From Oscillospiraceae bacterium (lineage in GTDB: Bacteria; Bacillota; Clostridia; Oscillospirales; Oscillospiraceae): a stretch of 58,313 nt of DNA. Below the pieces are notes generated by a model. That model had not been told where the DNA came from. It worked only from the letters and a program-made list of their open reading frames with translations, and searched no databases. This document shows positions 26,485 to 34,344 of this stretch, one piece after another. A program made the translations under genes and the position numbers. How positions within the stretch are numbered: position 1 is the first letter of the stretch; the number at the start of each line of letters is the position of its first letter. The DNA lies in the NCBI GenBank assembly GCA_017436785.1, contig JAFSCK010000008.1, positions 1-58,313 on the forward strand, given 5' to 3'.

Positions 26485-27450
26485 TTACAAGCTGCCGTAA
26501 TCATCTGCGTCTGCGTTGTATTGCATCGTGTAGTGGTGATCGATGGTGGAAACGCTGTTGAACAGCGCCGCCATGAGATATGCTTTGGTGTTATACACAC
26601 GGGTCCGGTTTTCCGCGATGCCCTCCATGACCTTCTCAATGTGCAGGGCGTTGATCTTCCGGAAACGCTCCTGGACAAAGTAGGTGGGGTATTCGGCATC
26701 ACGGCCTATCCGAATCGTGGGACTTCGGTTGAGTGCCACTTCCAGCATGATCTCTACCAATTCATCAAGCTGATCCCGTCGATACCGCTGGACCATGATC
26801 TCATACTCAATTTGCGCTCGGATCTCACCAGAGGTTATCCGTCTTTCTGTCCGTCCGCTGTTGCAAGTTTCTTCCGCAGAAGGAAAGAATGAATGAGTAT
26901 TTGATAGATCAGTATTTAATTTTTCTTTACTTGATGTATTAGTATTTAATTGTGCGGGATTTTCCAGTTCAGGGCAAGCCTGTTTTGGAGAAGCCAGTTT
27001 TGGGGAATCCAGAACAGGAGAAACCAAAACAGGGTTATCCAAGACTGGATTTTCCCGTTTAGGTGTTTCCGATGCTGGGGAAATGGGTTCCTCGCTCTCC
27101 GGTTCCGCCTGTACGGGCTTTTCCGGTTTAGGCGGTTCTTCTTCCGGGGCAGGAATGACGGGCTTTTCCAGGATGGTGTACTCCACCTCCGCAAGCCTTC
27201 CCAACTCATCTCTCAGCCGCCTGCGCTGGACATATCCTGCCTTTTCCAGCTCTTTCACTGTGGCGCAGATGCTGTCAACACCGTCCTTACAGATCCGGGC
27301 AAGACCTTTGGTGGTATAGTCCCAGGTTTCCGGTAAGGACAGCATAAGGCTCAAAAGACCTTTTGCTTTCAACGATAGGGACGTATCCCGCAGGTGGAAA
27401 TTTGCCATTACGGTATAATCCCTGGTTTTATCAATTCTGAACACTGCCAT
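26485..27450 (-). CDS. Replication initiator-like protein with N-terminal winged helix (DUF6017-type)
   Basis: 321 residues. Residues 1-90 (MAVFRIDKTRDYTVMANFHL, SLKAKGLLSLMLSLPETWDY, GVDSICATVKELEKAGYV) form the winged-helix domain of ICE/plasmid initiators related to RepA_N/DnaD. The middle is a Pro-rich linker with repeated five-residue units, and the C-terminal part (from about 215) matches DUF6017. It probably drives rolling or theta replication of the excised ICE; this is inferred from family. The ATG at 27450 follows AAAGGAATGGATGG. Confidence 0.8.
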   Translation of the reverse strand: MAVFRIDKTRDYTVMANFHLRDTSLSLKAKGLLSLMLSLPETWDYTTKGLARICKDGVDSICATVKELEKAGYVQRRRLRDELGRLAEVEYTILEKPVIPAPEEEPPKPEKPVQAEPESEEPISPASETPKRENPVLDNPVLVSPVLDSPKLASPKQACPELENPAQLNTNTSSKEKLNTDLSNTHSFFPSAEETCNSGRTERRITSGEIRAQIEYEIMVQRYRRDQLDELVEIMLEVALNRSPTIRIGRDAEYPTYFVQERFRKINALHIEKVMEGIAENRTRVYNTKAYLMAALFNSVSTIDHHYTMQYNADADDYGSL

Positions 27451-27481
27451 GTTCCATCCATTCCTTTCTGCAAGGGGACAG

Positions 27482-28252
27482 TCAGGCTGCTGTGCTGTCC
27501 TCCTGTGCAAACCGTTCTTCCAGTCGTAGAACGCTCCAATCTTTTTTGAATTGTCCCAATGGGCCGGGACCGAACTGCTTTCCGGCCCGGTCATCCAGTT
27601 CCATCAGCTTTGCCCACAATTCCGGGTGATGCTTGCGGAGTTTCCGCAGCTCTCCGATCCGCTGGAAGGGGCAGCACCAGCAGGATGCCCGGTTATAGAT
27701 TTCATAAAGGCCACCAAAGTCATAGCCACGGTCATAGCATATTTGGAGTGCCTGGGCTTCTGTGATGCCCCACTCTACAAGGGGGTATCGTTCACCCTTA
27801 CACCGACATGCTTCATCGTAAGCAATGCCTATGTAGTGGATGGCCCCAAGTTCGCCCTTCAGTCGCTTGACCTCTTTATCGATCAGCTTTGTTTTCAAAG
27901 CTCCGGTACACCACCGGACACGGATACCGGGCCAGCCATTGCCATACAGCGGTACGCCCAGCCTGAGCCGGTTTTCGATGCTGCTGGGCTTCACCTTGGG
28001 TTCGTCGAACATAAGATACTCAAAGCCTTTGGGATGCCGCAGGACGGTGATGTGGATGCCCCGCTGCTCATAGAGGTAAGCATCCAGCTTGGCGAGGTGG
28101 TCATACATTTCGGGAAACTCCATGCCGGTATCGGCGTACAGCACCATATCAATGGGCATATCCCGTTCGATCATCAGCAGGAGCATAGCGGTGGAATCTT
28201 TACCACCAGACAGGGAGACTGCATGAAAGTTATTCTGAGATGTTCCTGCCAT
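27482..28252 (-). CDS. PAPS reductase-like PP-loop protein (ICE)
   Basis: 256 residues with the PP-loop SGGKDST at 15-21 and conserved cysteines in RWCTGALK and CWCCPFQ near residue 190. This matches the phosphoadenosine-phosphosulfate reductase-like family common in Firmicutes ICEs and phages, distinct from the metabolic enzyme. Relatives include DndC of phosphorothioate DNA modification, but no dnd partner genes are visible. Its role here is unknown; DNA or nucleotide modification is an inference. Confidence 0.85.
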   Translation of the reverse strand: MAGTSQNNFHAVSLSGGKDSTAMLLLMIERDMPIDMVLYADTGMEFPEMYDHLAKLDAYLYEQRGIHITVLRHPKGFEYLMFDEPKVKPSSIENRLRLGVPLYGNGWPGIRVRWCTGALKTKLIDKEVKRLKGELGAIHYIGIAYDEACRCKGERYPLVEWGITEAQALQICYDRGYDFGGLYEIYNRASCWCCPFQRIGELRKLRKHHPELWAKLMELDDRAGKQFGPGPLGQFKKDWSVLRLEERFAQEDSTAA

Positions 28253-28287
28253 GCAGGAATGACCTCGTTTTCACCTCTTTCTTACGA

Positions 28288-28794
28288 TCAGGGTTCAAAG
28301 AACGGCTGTCCTTCTGCAATGCCGGGAGCGGCTTCAAACAGCCCGTCCACAAAGGCTTCAAAGTCGAAGGTATCTTCCTCGAAAGGCCACTCAGAGCCTT
28401 TGTGGACCCGGTAGGAAGTGCAGTAGCCTGCAGTCTTATTGACTACATGGAAACAGGAAGTAATGGCCAGGGTCAGATCCTCCCGCAGCCATACCTCCAT
28501 GAAATGGATGGTTTCCATGCTGTCGTCACCTGCAATAAGGTCTGCTTCCCGGTACAGATTGATGGCGTTGCAGGGAAAAAGCTTATCACCCCAGTAAGGC
28601 TGGTGCCGCTCCGTTTCTCCATAAGCACGAAAAACATGGATGGGCATTGCTTCCCGGCACAGAGTCTGGTAGAGGGAGTAGAAATTGATTTCCCGCAGGG
28701 TGGACACGATTTCGGACTTGGGGATACCGTAATAACTGGCGATCTCCGTCAGAAAGCGGGTGATGTTATCCTTGAGTTTCTTGATGGTGTTCAT
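28288..28794 (-). CDS. Conserved ICE protein, function unknown
   Basis: 168 residues, soluble, acidic C-terminus. The N-terminus (MNTIKKLKDNITRFLTEIAS) is helical, followed by an alpha/beta region with several aromatic residues. It lies between the PAPS-reductase-like gene and two other small genes on the same strand with short gaps, so it belongs to the ICE accessory operon. No motif is recognised. Confidence 0.75.
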   Translation of the reverse strand: MNTIKKLKDNITRFLTEIASYYGIPKSEIVSTLREINFYSLYQTLCREAMPIHVFRAYGETERHQPYWGDKLFPCNAINLYREADLIAGDDSMETIHFMEVWLREDLTLAITSCFHVVNKTAGYCTSYRVHKGSEWPFEEDTFDFEAFVDGLFEAAPGIAEGQPFFEP

Positions 28795-28809
28795 ATGGAT
28801 TCCTCCTGA

Positions 28810-29088
28810 TTATTTTCTGGCATTGCGCCGTTTGTGCTTTTTATCCGGGACGATATGCCCTTCGATGATGGATGCGTGGCGAAGAATTTTGATCTCCCGC
28901 TGCTTGTGGGCGGTTTGTGCCTGGGAATACTCATACTCGGTTAGGAACAGGCGCATACGCTGCCCCTTTTCTCCGTAGGGGGTATTCCGGGACAGAATAT
29001 CGAAGATAATCATGTGATGGGTGGCATCCTTGAACCGCTCCACAGCGAGAAGATCGTGACCATGGATGATTTCAGAGTTAATTCCCAT
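28810..29088 (-). CDS. Small basic ICE protein, function unknown
   Basis: 92 residues ending in a very basic tail (DKKHKRRNARK). The ATG at 29088 overlaps the previous stop as TGATG and is preceded by GGAGG, so translation is coupled; an ATG two codons upstream has no spacing for a ribosome site. No family is recognised; nucleic-acid binding is plausible from the tail only. Confidence 0.7.
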   Translation of the reverse strand: MGINSEIIHGHDLLAVERFKDATHHMIIFDILSRNTPYGEKGQRMRLFLTEYEYSQAQTAHKQREIKILRHASIIEGHIVPDKKHKRRNARK

Positions 29089-29702
29089 CAGCATCCTCCG
29101 TCGCCTTTTAATTTGAGAACAGCGGAGCCATATTTGGCAATGAGTATCCCGTGTAAAATGATCCGCAGATTCTGAGAATAGACGGCTCTGGAATAACCCA
29201 GATTCATAATGAGCTTTTCATCCTTATGCTCGTATAAACACTGGGCAGCGTAGAGTATGAAGGAATGCTCTCTGGTCATTTTTGCGGTATAGCATTGGGT
29301 GAAATCAATTCCAGTTGCCTGGAAACAGGGACGGGTGCGCTTACAGAGTTCTTCGCTTGTAGTACACAGAAATAAGACACTGAAGTATCTCCGCCCCTCA
29401 CTGGGCTTGATGCCTTCTGGTGGGTCAAGCCGGGTAATAAGGCGATGAAACCGTGTAAGATGATTCAGGTCTTTCCAGAGCGTGCCCAGATATGTGCCTG
29501 CAAGCTCCTGGATCTTCCACCCGAAGGTCGGTGGCTGCGGCTGAATACTCATGAGGGCATCCCGGTATGTCACGGTTCCGTTGGCGATTTTCGATACCAG
29601 CCAAATGCAGCTTTCGGCGGTACAGCCTGCCTTTGGACAGTATTTTCGGCATCGCCTGCACACGGAAGCATCCGGTGACATGAGATGGTTTTGCTTATTC
29701 AT
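29088..29702 (-). CDS. Conserved ICE protein with N-terminal cysteine cluster
   Basis: 204 residues. A cysteine cluster near residues 15-32 (CRRCRKYCPKAGC, then SC) is likely a zinc or iron-sulfur site; the C-terminal half is helical. It may belong to the DUF6075-type group of ICE proteins, but I am not certain. It is the first gene of the left-going accessory operon after a double terminator at 29730-29858. Confidence 0.65.
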   Translation of the reverse strand: MNKQNHLMSPDASVCRRCRKYCPKAGCTAESCIWLVSKIANGTVTYRDALMSIQPQPPTFGWKIQELAGTYLGTLWKDLNHLTRFHRLITRLDPPEGIKPSEGRRYFSVLFLCTTSEELCKRTRPCFQATGIDFTQCYTAKMTREHSFILYAAQCLYEHKDEKLIMNLGYSRAVYSQNLRIILHGILIAKYGSAVLKLKGDGGC

Positions 29703-29729
29703 GGAAAACTCCTTCCTTGGAAAATAAAA

Positions 29730-29755
29730 AACCGGGCAAGAAAACTTGTCCGGTT
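29730..29755 (-). terminator. Intrinsic terminator
   Basis: An 11-bp stem (AACCGGGCAAG / CTTGTCCGGTT, one G-U pair) is followed on the minus strand by TTTTTT. Confidence 0.8.
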
Positions 29756-29822
29756 GATGCTGAGAATATTGAATTGCTTTTGTTTTTATATTTTGCGTTC
29801 AAATGGTAAAGATATAATTTAC

Positions 29823-29858
29823 AAAAAAGCAGGCATTCTAAAAAATGCCTGCTTTTTT
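29823..29858. terminator. Bidirectional intrinsic terminator at the end of the AT-rich cargo
   Basis: An 8-bp stem (GCAGGCAT / ATGCCTGC) is flanked by AAAAAA and TTTTTT, so it works in either direction. It sits 13 nt after the cargo gene that ends at 29872. Confidence 0.85.
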
Positions 29859-29871
29859 ACCATATCAAATT

Positions 29872-30549
29872 TTAAAGTATATCGTCTACTGTTAGCATTT
29901 TTACAGGTTCATCAGTAAGCCAGTCAGGATTTGGATATGTTGGTTTTACATTGGGATTATCGAGAAAATACTTCATCCTTCCACGCTCTTCAATTCCACT
30001 GATAATATGTGCAAACGACAATAGATTGTATGCACCATCCTGACGAATCTGGTAAAGTTCACGCTCCCAGGCATTACGCTCCTTTTTTGAGATTGGAACT
30101 CCATTTTTAAAAATAACTTTATCTTCAAGGCATACATCTTCAAAAATTGCTCTGGAAACCAACTTCCCAGAAAATGCAAAATCTACTCTCGCATCAATAA
30201 AAGTACATAGCATCGAAAGTGCAACCGTAATTGCCAAATGTTCGTTGAATGTCCAAATCGGAAGTTTCCCATTCTCGTCAGTCTGGTAGAATATAGGGTC
30301 GGTTTTCTTTATAGGTTTTGCTTTTAAGACAGCAATCATCATTGCGGCAGCGACCTTATGTCGGTTTAACACGCCATTTTCGTCCATCATATAGTGCTCT
30401 TTGGCGTAATTAATTGCATCAAGATAATGCGTCTTAATAACATCAGCTTCACAATCGGGAAGATGAAGATTTCCGTGTGTATTTTGTAGTCTGTTGTAGG
30501 TGGGCTTAATTATAGTCTTCCAGATGTTATTGAATGTTTCGTTTGTCAT
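29872..30549 (-). CDS. Cargo protein of unknown function
   Basis: 225 residues from the ATG at 30549 (GGAGG upstream). It is soluble and helical. Conserved-looking histidine segments are RHKVAAAMMIAVLKAKP (about 78-95), FNEHLAITVALSML (about 115-128) and LSFAHIISGIEERGR (about 192-206). These could form a metal site of HD-like type, but the canonical HD motif is not obvious. It is AT-rich relative to the backbone and is the last gene of a three-gene unit with two membrane proteins, bounded by terminators. I do not recognise the family. Confidence 0.7.
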   Translation of the reverse strand: MTNETFNNIWKTIIKPTYNRLQNTHGNLHLPDCEADVIKTHYLDAINYAKEHYMMDENGVLNRHKVAAAMMIAVLKAKPIKKTDPIFYQTDENGKLPIWTFNEHLAITVALSMLCTFIDARVDFAFSGKLVSRAIFEDVCLEDKVIFKNGVPISKKERNAWERELYQIRQDGAYNLLSFAHIISGIEERGRMKYFLDNPNVKPTYPNPDWLTDEPVKMLTVDDIL

Positions 30550-30583
30550 ACTATTAAGTCCCTCCAGATAATGTAACGAAAGA

Positions 30584-30763
30584 TCAATCAATATTAGTTA
30601 GGCGTAAGTATTTTTTGCAGATATCATCTAGATGAACATCACCATTTTGATCACGATCTTGAGCGCATACTTCTTTTTTATGAATTACCACTAGGTATGC
30701 TGCAATTATCGAAAGTATAAGCATAAAGACCATTGCAATTACTGCTACAGTTAATTCAATCAT
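30584..30763 (-). CDS. Single-pass small membrane protein (cargo)
   Basis: 59 residues: one hydrophobic helix at the N-terminus (about 2-27, MIELTVAVIAMVFMLILS) and a charged cytoplasmic tail with D-x-D-x-N-G-D, which resembles a calcium-loop-like acidic turn. The ATG at 30763 lies nine bases after AAAGG. It is 34 nt upstream of the 225-residue cargo gene. No family is recognised. Confidence 0.6.
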   Translation of the reverse strand: MIELTVAVIAMVFMLILSIIAAYLVVIHKKEVCAQDRDQNGDVHLDDICKKYLRLTNID

Positions 30764-30803
30764 ATGTATCATCCTTTATTATATTAAATTAATTATTATT
30801 ATA

Positions 30804-31229
30804 TCAGGGGGTTTTACAGCTACTTCTCCGACCACGATTTCGGTTTGCCAGCTGCATTATTTTCACTCCAAGCGGGTATGCCTTAATGGGAAGACAGGCA
30901 ACAGGAAGAAGGATAACCAAAAAACGCATAAAGCGAGGAAGCGGATCAGTAAAGCTTCCTTCAAAAATGGCCAGATAAGAGAAAAGCACAGTTGCATATA
31001 CCAAACCTATGCAAAAGCATACCACTAGTACACGGAACATATAAGGGTTGCCAACACGAGTTGTTTGAAGATCTTCTGAGAAATCGATAAATAAGGGCAA
31101 GAAGTAAATCAGAGATGCAACTAGAATCAATGCAGTATTTTGCTTCATAACGGCGTATACATATGCAATATACCCTGACATGCAAAATACAAGGGAAAGA
31201 CTAGTACCGGTAAGAGATTTATCTTTCAT
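30804..31229 (-). CDS. Four-helix membrane protein (cargo)
   Basis: 141 residues with about four transmembrane helices (near 10-30, 34-52, 63-86 and 98-116) and a basic C-terminal tail (NRNRGRRSSCKTP). It is the first gene of the cargo unit and has its own consensus promoter. No signature motif is seen; a membrane effector or sensor is possible because the next genes are a single-pass protein and a soluble protein, but function is unknown. Confidence 0.65.
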   Translation of the reverse strand: MKDKSLTGTSLSLVFCMSGYIAYVYAVMKQNTALILVASLIYFLPLFIDFSEDLQTTRVGNPYMFRVLVVCFCIGLVYATVLFSYLAIFEGSFTDPLPRFMRFLVILLPVACLPIKAYPLGVKIMQLANRNRGRRSSCKTP

Positions 31230-31277
31230 AAATATAACATACTCCCTGTGTCAGAAAAGGTATTTTTGTACGCAAAT

Positions 31278-31306
31278 ATCATAACGCTTATTGAAACAAA
31301 ATGCAA
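31278..31306 (-). promoter_or_regulatory. Sigma-A promoter of the AT-rich cargo unit
   Basis: Minus strand: TTGCAT (31301-31306), a 17-nt spacer and TATGAT (31278-31283), about 50 nt upstream of the ATG at 31229. Confidence 0.7.
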
Positions 31307-31441
31307 GTATTTTTCCCAATTTATTACTTATCCTTTCTACTTTATTGCTCTCTTACGCTATGAAAACATGTTCAACCGACGTGGAAACGTTTTCGCAAAA
31401 CAGACCAGTGAAATTTGTTCAGTTTCTGACGGGGCATGAAA

Positions 31442-32335
31442 TTATCTGCTTTGATCCCGCTGCCGCTTCCGTAGCCATGCGTCCAGCAGTTTGAAAATGG
31501 TTTCTTCAATTCTGGCTGGAGAGTAGGATTTGGGGAAATACTTCTTCAATTTTTCTCCGGAGAGCATGATGTCATTACTGACGGGCTTTTTCTGTTCCAT
31601 CATAATGTTCAGCATGGTATCTTCATTCAGTTCTCCGCTTTGGCTGAGTTTTCGCATACGCTGGGCTTGGGAAAGTGAAGGCGTAGCTTGCTCACTGTCG
31701 ATGGTTTCCACAAGCAACTTCTGTTCTTTTTCTGGAAGTGCCGCTATCTGATAGGCAGGGGTAAGGGCGATTTTCTTATCGTCCACCATTTGCATTAGCT
31801 CCGGTACAAGCTGGGTCAGAGAAATAAGATTCCGTACCGTGTCACCGCTGACACCAGCCAGTTCTCCCACCGCATCATCGCTGCGGAAATTAGCCGAAAT
31901 TTTCGGCGCATTTTCTTTTTCCTCTTTTCGGGGTCTGCCTGCCTTGCGCTTGGCAGCTTCCATTCGCATTTTGAAAGCTCTGGCCCGTTCCGAGGGCAGG
32001 GTGTTTTCGCGTTGGAAATTGCTGTCCACCATGCGAATGATGGCATCGTCATCATCCAGGTCACGGATAATGGCAGGCATGGATTCAAGGTTCGCCAACT
32101 CGCTTGCGTGTTTGCGGCGGGCACCAGAGATGATTTCATACCCTCCCTCTGACCGTGGGCGTACTTCCGCAGGGATCAGCACACCGTATTGCTGAACACT
32201 GTCAATGAGATCCACCATGGCGGCATCTTCCCGAATCTGAAACGGGCTGCATGGCATGGGGTGAAGCTCCGATAGTGGGATGGCATGAATCATCCCAATA
32301 ACAGGGGGTTCCCTGGCGGTGGGTGTTGTATTCAT
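31442..32335 (-). CDS. ParB/RepB/Spo0J family partition protein
   Basis: 297 residues. The N-terminal ParB nuclease-like/CTPase domain contains IISGARRKHAS (about 69-79) and VDSNFQREN (about 103-111). A central helix-turn-helix (GELAGVSGDTVRNLISL, about 157-173) and a helical C-terminal domain follow. In this ICE family ParB stabilises the excised circle or regulates transfer. AGGAGG precedes the ATG. A ParA partner is expected upstream but the element ends there, so ParA is absent from this window. Confidence 0.92.
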   Translation of the reverse strand: MNTTPTAREPPVIGMIHAIPLSELHPMPCSPFQIREDAAMVDLIDSVQQYGVLIPAEVRPRSEGGYEIISGARRKHASELANLESMPAIIRDLDDDDAIIRMVDSNFQRENTLPSERARAFKMRMEAAKRKAGRPRKEEKENAPKISANFRSDDAVGELAGVSGDTVRNLISLTQLVPELMQMVDDKKIALTPAYQIAALPEKEQKLLVETIDSEQATPSLSQAQRMRKLSQSGELNEDTMLNIMMEQKKPVSNDIMLSGEKLKKYFPKSYSPARIEETIFKLLDAWLRKRQRDQSR

Positions 32336-32367
32336 TTTTATATCCTCCTAAGATTGAGTATGAAAAA

Positions 32368-32386
32368 AGCACCCTGTACGGGTGCT
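32368..32386 (-). terminator. Intrinsic terminator just upstream of parB
   Basis: A 7-bp stem (AGCACCC / GGGTGCT) with a 5-base loop is followed on the minus strand by TTTTT, 33 nt before the parB ribosome site. It would stop transcripts entering from beyond the element end. Confidence 0.7.
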
Positions 32387-32402
32387 ATCAGTAGCATAGG
32401 GG

Positions 32403-32426
32403 TTACTACCCCATTTACTACCCCAT
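32403..32426. repeat. 12-bp perfect tandem repeat near the ICE right end
   Basis: TTACTACCCCAT occurs twice in tandem, next to AT-rich sequence with further short direct repeats (AGATAAAG twice, about 32505-32525). This may be part of the integrase arm-site region of the element end. Confidence 0.6.
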
Positions 32427-32576
32427 TTGCTTGAAATATGATGAAACATGATGAAGCAAAAAAGTTAAAAAACCTATTGACTTTCAAGGAAAAAGTATTA
32501 AGATAAAGCTAGATAAAGTTAGATGAAACCTGTGTGTTTCTAATCCCCACAATGAAGCCCCAGGACTAAAAAATCG

Positions 32577-32605
32577 AGTCCCCGATTCTTAGTGAATCGG
32601 GGACT
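32577..32605. terminator. Intrinsic terminator between ICE end and chromosome
   Basis: A perfect 12-bp stem (AGTCCCCGATTC / GAATCGGGGACT) with a 5-base loop has TTTT on the plus side and CGATTTTTT on the minus side. It terminates the minus-strand gene that ends at 32616. Confidence 0.85.
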
Positions 32606-32615
32606 TTTGTCACGA

Positions 32616-33329
32616 TTATTCGTTAATTGGGGCTGCTTGGGCAGCATTTTCGGGATACAGCGCATCCATATGTTCCTGCTTGGGCTGGATGATGTAGCTG
32701 GCGCGGAAGCCCTGATGGGTCCAGCGCATGGTGCGGATGGCGACTAGGCCACGGCCATTGCCGTTGCCGTCAAGAATGGTGATAAACTCCTCGTCATAGC
32801 CCAGCACGATAAGGGAATGGCCGCATTTGGTGCGGATCAGGGCACCCACACCGGGGCGGACGCCCCATTGGGTGAAGTTTTCGTAGCTGAAGCTTTTATT
32901 GGCAGTGCCGCCAAGATCCAGCTTTTCGGAATTTTCTCCTGCGGTACCGCAGCCGGTGGCTTCTCCGAAGAGGGTGAAATAGACACCGTTTGCATAGATC
33001 CAGCAGGAGGTGCCTACATTTGTCTCGATCTGGCCGTTGCCCACATATTGAAAAACACCATTGTTGGGAACGCTGCTGGACCCCAGCCGGGTATCCACCA
33101 GCTTAGTGAAGCTGCTGTCCCGGTAGATACTGGCGTTACCGTCAAAAATCCCGTTCAGCGCCTCCGCAAGGGCTGCATCGGCAGTATAATCGCTGCCGTC
33201 CACCGCTTCCCGGTCTGTGATCCACACATAATCAGCAGCTTCTTCGGAAGCGCTGACCGTTTGTGGGAATATACTTACAGCCATGCACAATACCAGCACA
33301 AGGCTGAACAGTTTCTTACAAAAAATCAT
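32616..33329 (-). CDS. Secreted papain-fold-like Cys/His protein
   Basis: 237 residues with a signal peptide (1-28, ending VSA-SE). The mature part has a possible catalytic triad: Cys109 (VGTSCWIYANG), His171 (KCGHSLIVLGYD) and Asp187 (TILDGNG). This order and spacing resemble C39/papain-like peptidases or NlpC-like amidases; the fold assignment is tentative. The ATG at 33329 follows AGAAGG. It is the first chromosomal gene beside the ICE and is probably monocistronic, with a strong terminator after it. Confidence 0.7.
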   Translation of the reverse strand: MIFCKKLFSLVLVLCMAVSIFPQTVSASEEAADYVWITDREAVDGSDYTADAALAEALNGIFDGNASIYRDSSFTKLVDTRLGSSSVPNNGVFQYVGNGQIETNVGTSCWIYANGVYFTLFGEATGCGTAGENSEKLDLGGTANKSFSYENFTQWGVRPGVGALIRTKCGHSLIVLGYDEEFITILDGNGNGRGLVAIRTMRWTHQGFRASYIIQPKQEHMDALYPENAAQAAPINE

Positions 33330-33440
33330 CAAAAGCCTTCTTTCTGCATATCTTTCTTATTATACGAAAAAAGGCCCGGCAATGCAATTACAGATAGGTT
33401 ACAAAACGGTGCGTTTTGGGAACAAATCCCTATCGTGAAT

Positions 33441-33470
33441 TGTAGGGCGGGGATATATCCCCGCCGGGCA
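33441..33470. repeat. GTAGGG-family palindromic interspersed repeat
   Basis: TGTAG followed by a perfect 20-bp palindrome (GGCGGGGATATATCCCCGCC at 33446-33465) lies in the gap between divergent genes. Confidence 0.7.
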
Positions 33471-33551
33471 GCTGCGTATGGAACTTTACAGAAAATTTCC
33501 TTTTCTTTCCCGGTTCTTTATGCGATAATGAAAGAAAAGGGGGTGGCTTCC

Positions 33552-34154
33552 ATGCGTAAATTCTGTTTCTTTGTTATGGTCCTTTCCTTATCCCTGCTGA
33601 TATCGGCCTGTGGAGATACTGCGCCTGCCATGTACATCGAGCCTGCTCAGCTCACGCAGGCAGAGGAGGATATTGCCGCTTTGCTGGGCGCAGATACAAG
33701 CACCCCCATTTACGATTTTAATTTGGACAGCTCTGTTCAGTCTATGACCATCAATGCTTATGCGCTGGAGGACGGACAGTGGGATCTGTTCTACGGCGGC
33801 GGTGGGCGGGCTTTTACCGACACCAAGGGCCGTTTGGCGCTGGAATATGACACCATCGGGGACGGTATCCGGGAAGCGGTCCAGAGCGAGCATGTCAGCG
33901 GCTCCACCAGCTTTAAAAGCAGCGAGCCCCTTGGCCTGCCCACAGGCTTCCACCGGGCCACCACCAAGCTGGACCAACGGCAGGATATCGTCTACGGTCA
34001 GGAGATTCCGCTGGCCATCCAGATCCTTACCAGCAAAAACGAGGTCCGGTCCTTTGACCCCTCCTATTTCCACCACCCGGAAGAATACGAAAAGTATGGG
34101 TATGAGCATGTTTTCGCCATTACCGTCACCTTCCGTCAAGAGCCCCTTTCCTGA
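33552..34154 (+). CDS. Lipoprotein of unknown function
   Basis: 200 residues with a lipoprotein signal (LSLSLLISAC-G, lipidated Cys at residue 20). The mature domain is mixed alpha/beta with no known motif. The ATG at 33552 is preceded by AAAGGGGG; upstream in-frame sequence lacks a ribosome site. It stands alone, divergent from the secreted Cys/His protein gene. Confidence 0.8.
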   Translation: MRKFCFFVMVLSLSLLISACGDTAPAMYIEPAQLTQAEEDIAALLGADTSTPIYDFNLDSSVQSMTINAYALEDGQWDLFYGGGGRAFTDTKGRLALEYDTIGDGIREAVQSEHVSGSTSFKSSEPLGLPTGFHRATTKLDQRQDIVYGQEIPLAIQILTSKNEVRSFDPSYFHHPEEYEKYGYEHVFAITVTFRQEPLS

Positions 34155-34160
34155 TAATAC

Positions 34161-34300
34161 GTAGGGGGGGCCTCCGGGACGTCCCAAAAGGACCTGAGCT
34201 CTCCACAGCACAAAAACCGTAAAAGTCCTCCAATTGTTCCGAAAATCCGCCCATCGAGGCCGGATTTTCGGTCGAGACGTCGAGGACGCCGTCCCCTACA
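34161..34300. repeat. GTAGGG-family inverted repeat, long form
   Basis: The ends are GTAGGGGGGGCC (34161) and, inverted, GGACGCCGTCCCCTACA (to 34300). Its right end is the reverse complement of the left end of the copy at 43282. It fills the gap between the lipoprotein and nitroreductase genes. Confidence 0.65.
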
Positions 34301-34312
34301 GTGTTAACCCAA

Positions 34313-34343
34313 AAGGAGATGCCCTTCGGCATCTCCTTCTCTT
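34313..34343. terminator. Intrinsic terminator
   Basis: A perfect 11-bp stem (AAGGAGATGCC / GGCATCTCCTT) with a CTTC tetraloop is followed by CTCTTTTT on the plus strand, between convergent genes. Confidence 0.85.
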
Positions 34344-34344
34344 T

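Larger units (their letters stand above)
1..32540. mobile_element. Tn1549/CTn-family integrative conjugative element, partial (left end outside window)
   Basis: The run of ParB, replication initiator, PcfB, TraG/VirD4, Maff2, VirB6 (CD1112), PrgI, VirB4, CD1108 NlpC/P60, DUF4315, DUF4366, topoisomerase III, Cys-rich VLP and ArdC-like genes is the known gene order of Tn1549-like ICEs of Firmicutes. The right boundary is inferred to lie between the terminator upstream of parB (32386) and the terminator of the next chromosomal gene (32577); no att duplication can be checked because the left end is missing. Relaxase and integrase are not in the window and are expected further left. Three blocks look like insertions into the backbone: 4255-5792, 15715-23391 and 29872-31229. 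Confidence 0.85.

Noticed and set aside
32387-32520. Short minus-strand open frame (about 35 codons with a repeated KWGS) before parB
   Set aside because: It has no ribosome site and comes from the 12-bp tandem repeat; at most it is a remnant tail of a gene joined here in the circular form of the ICE.
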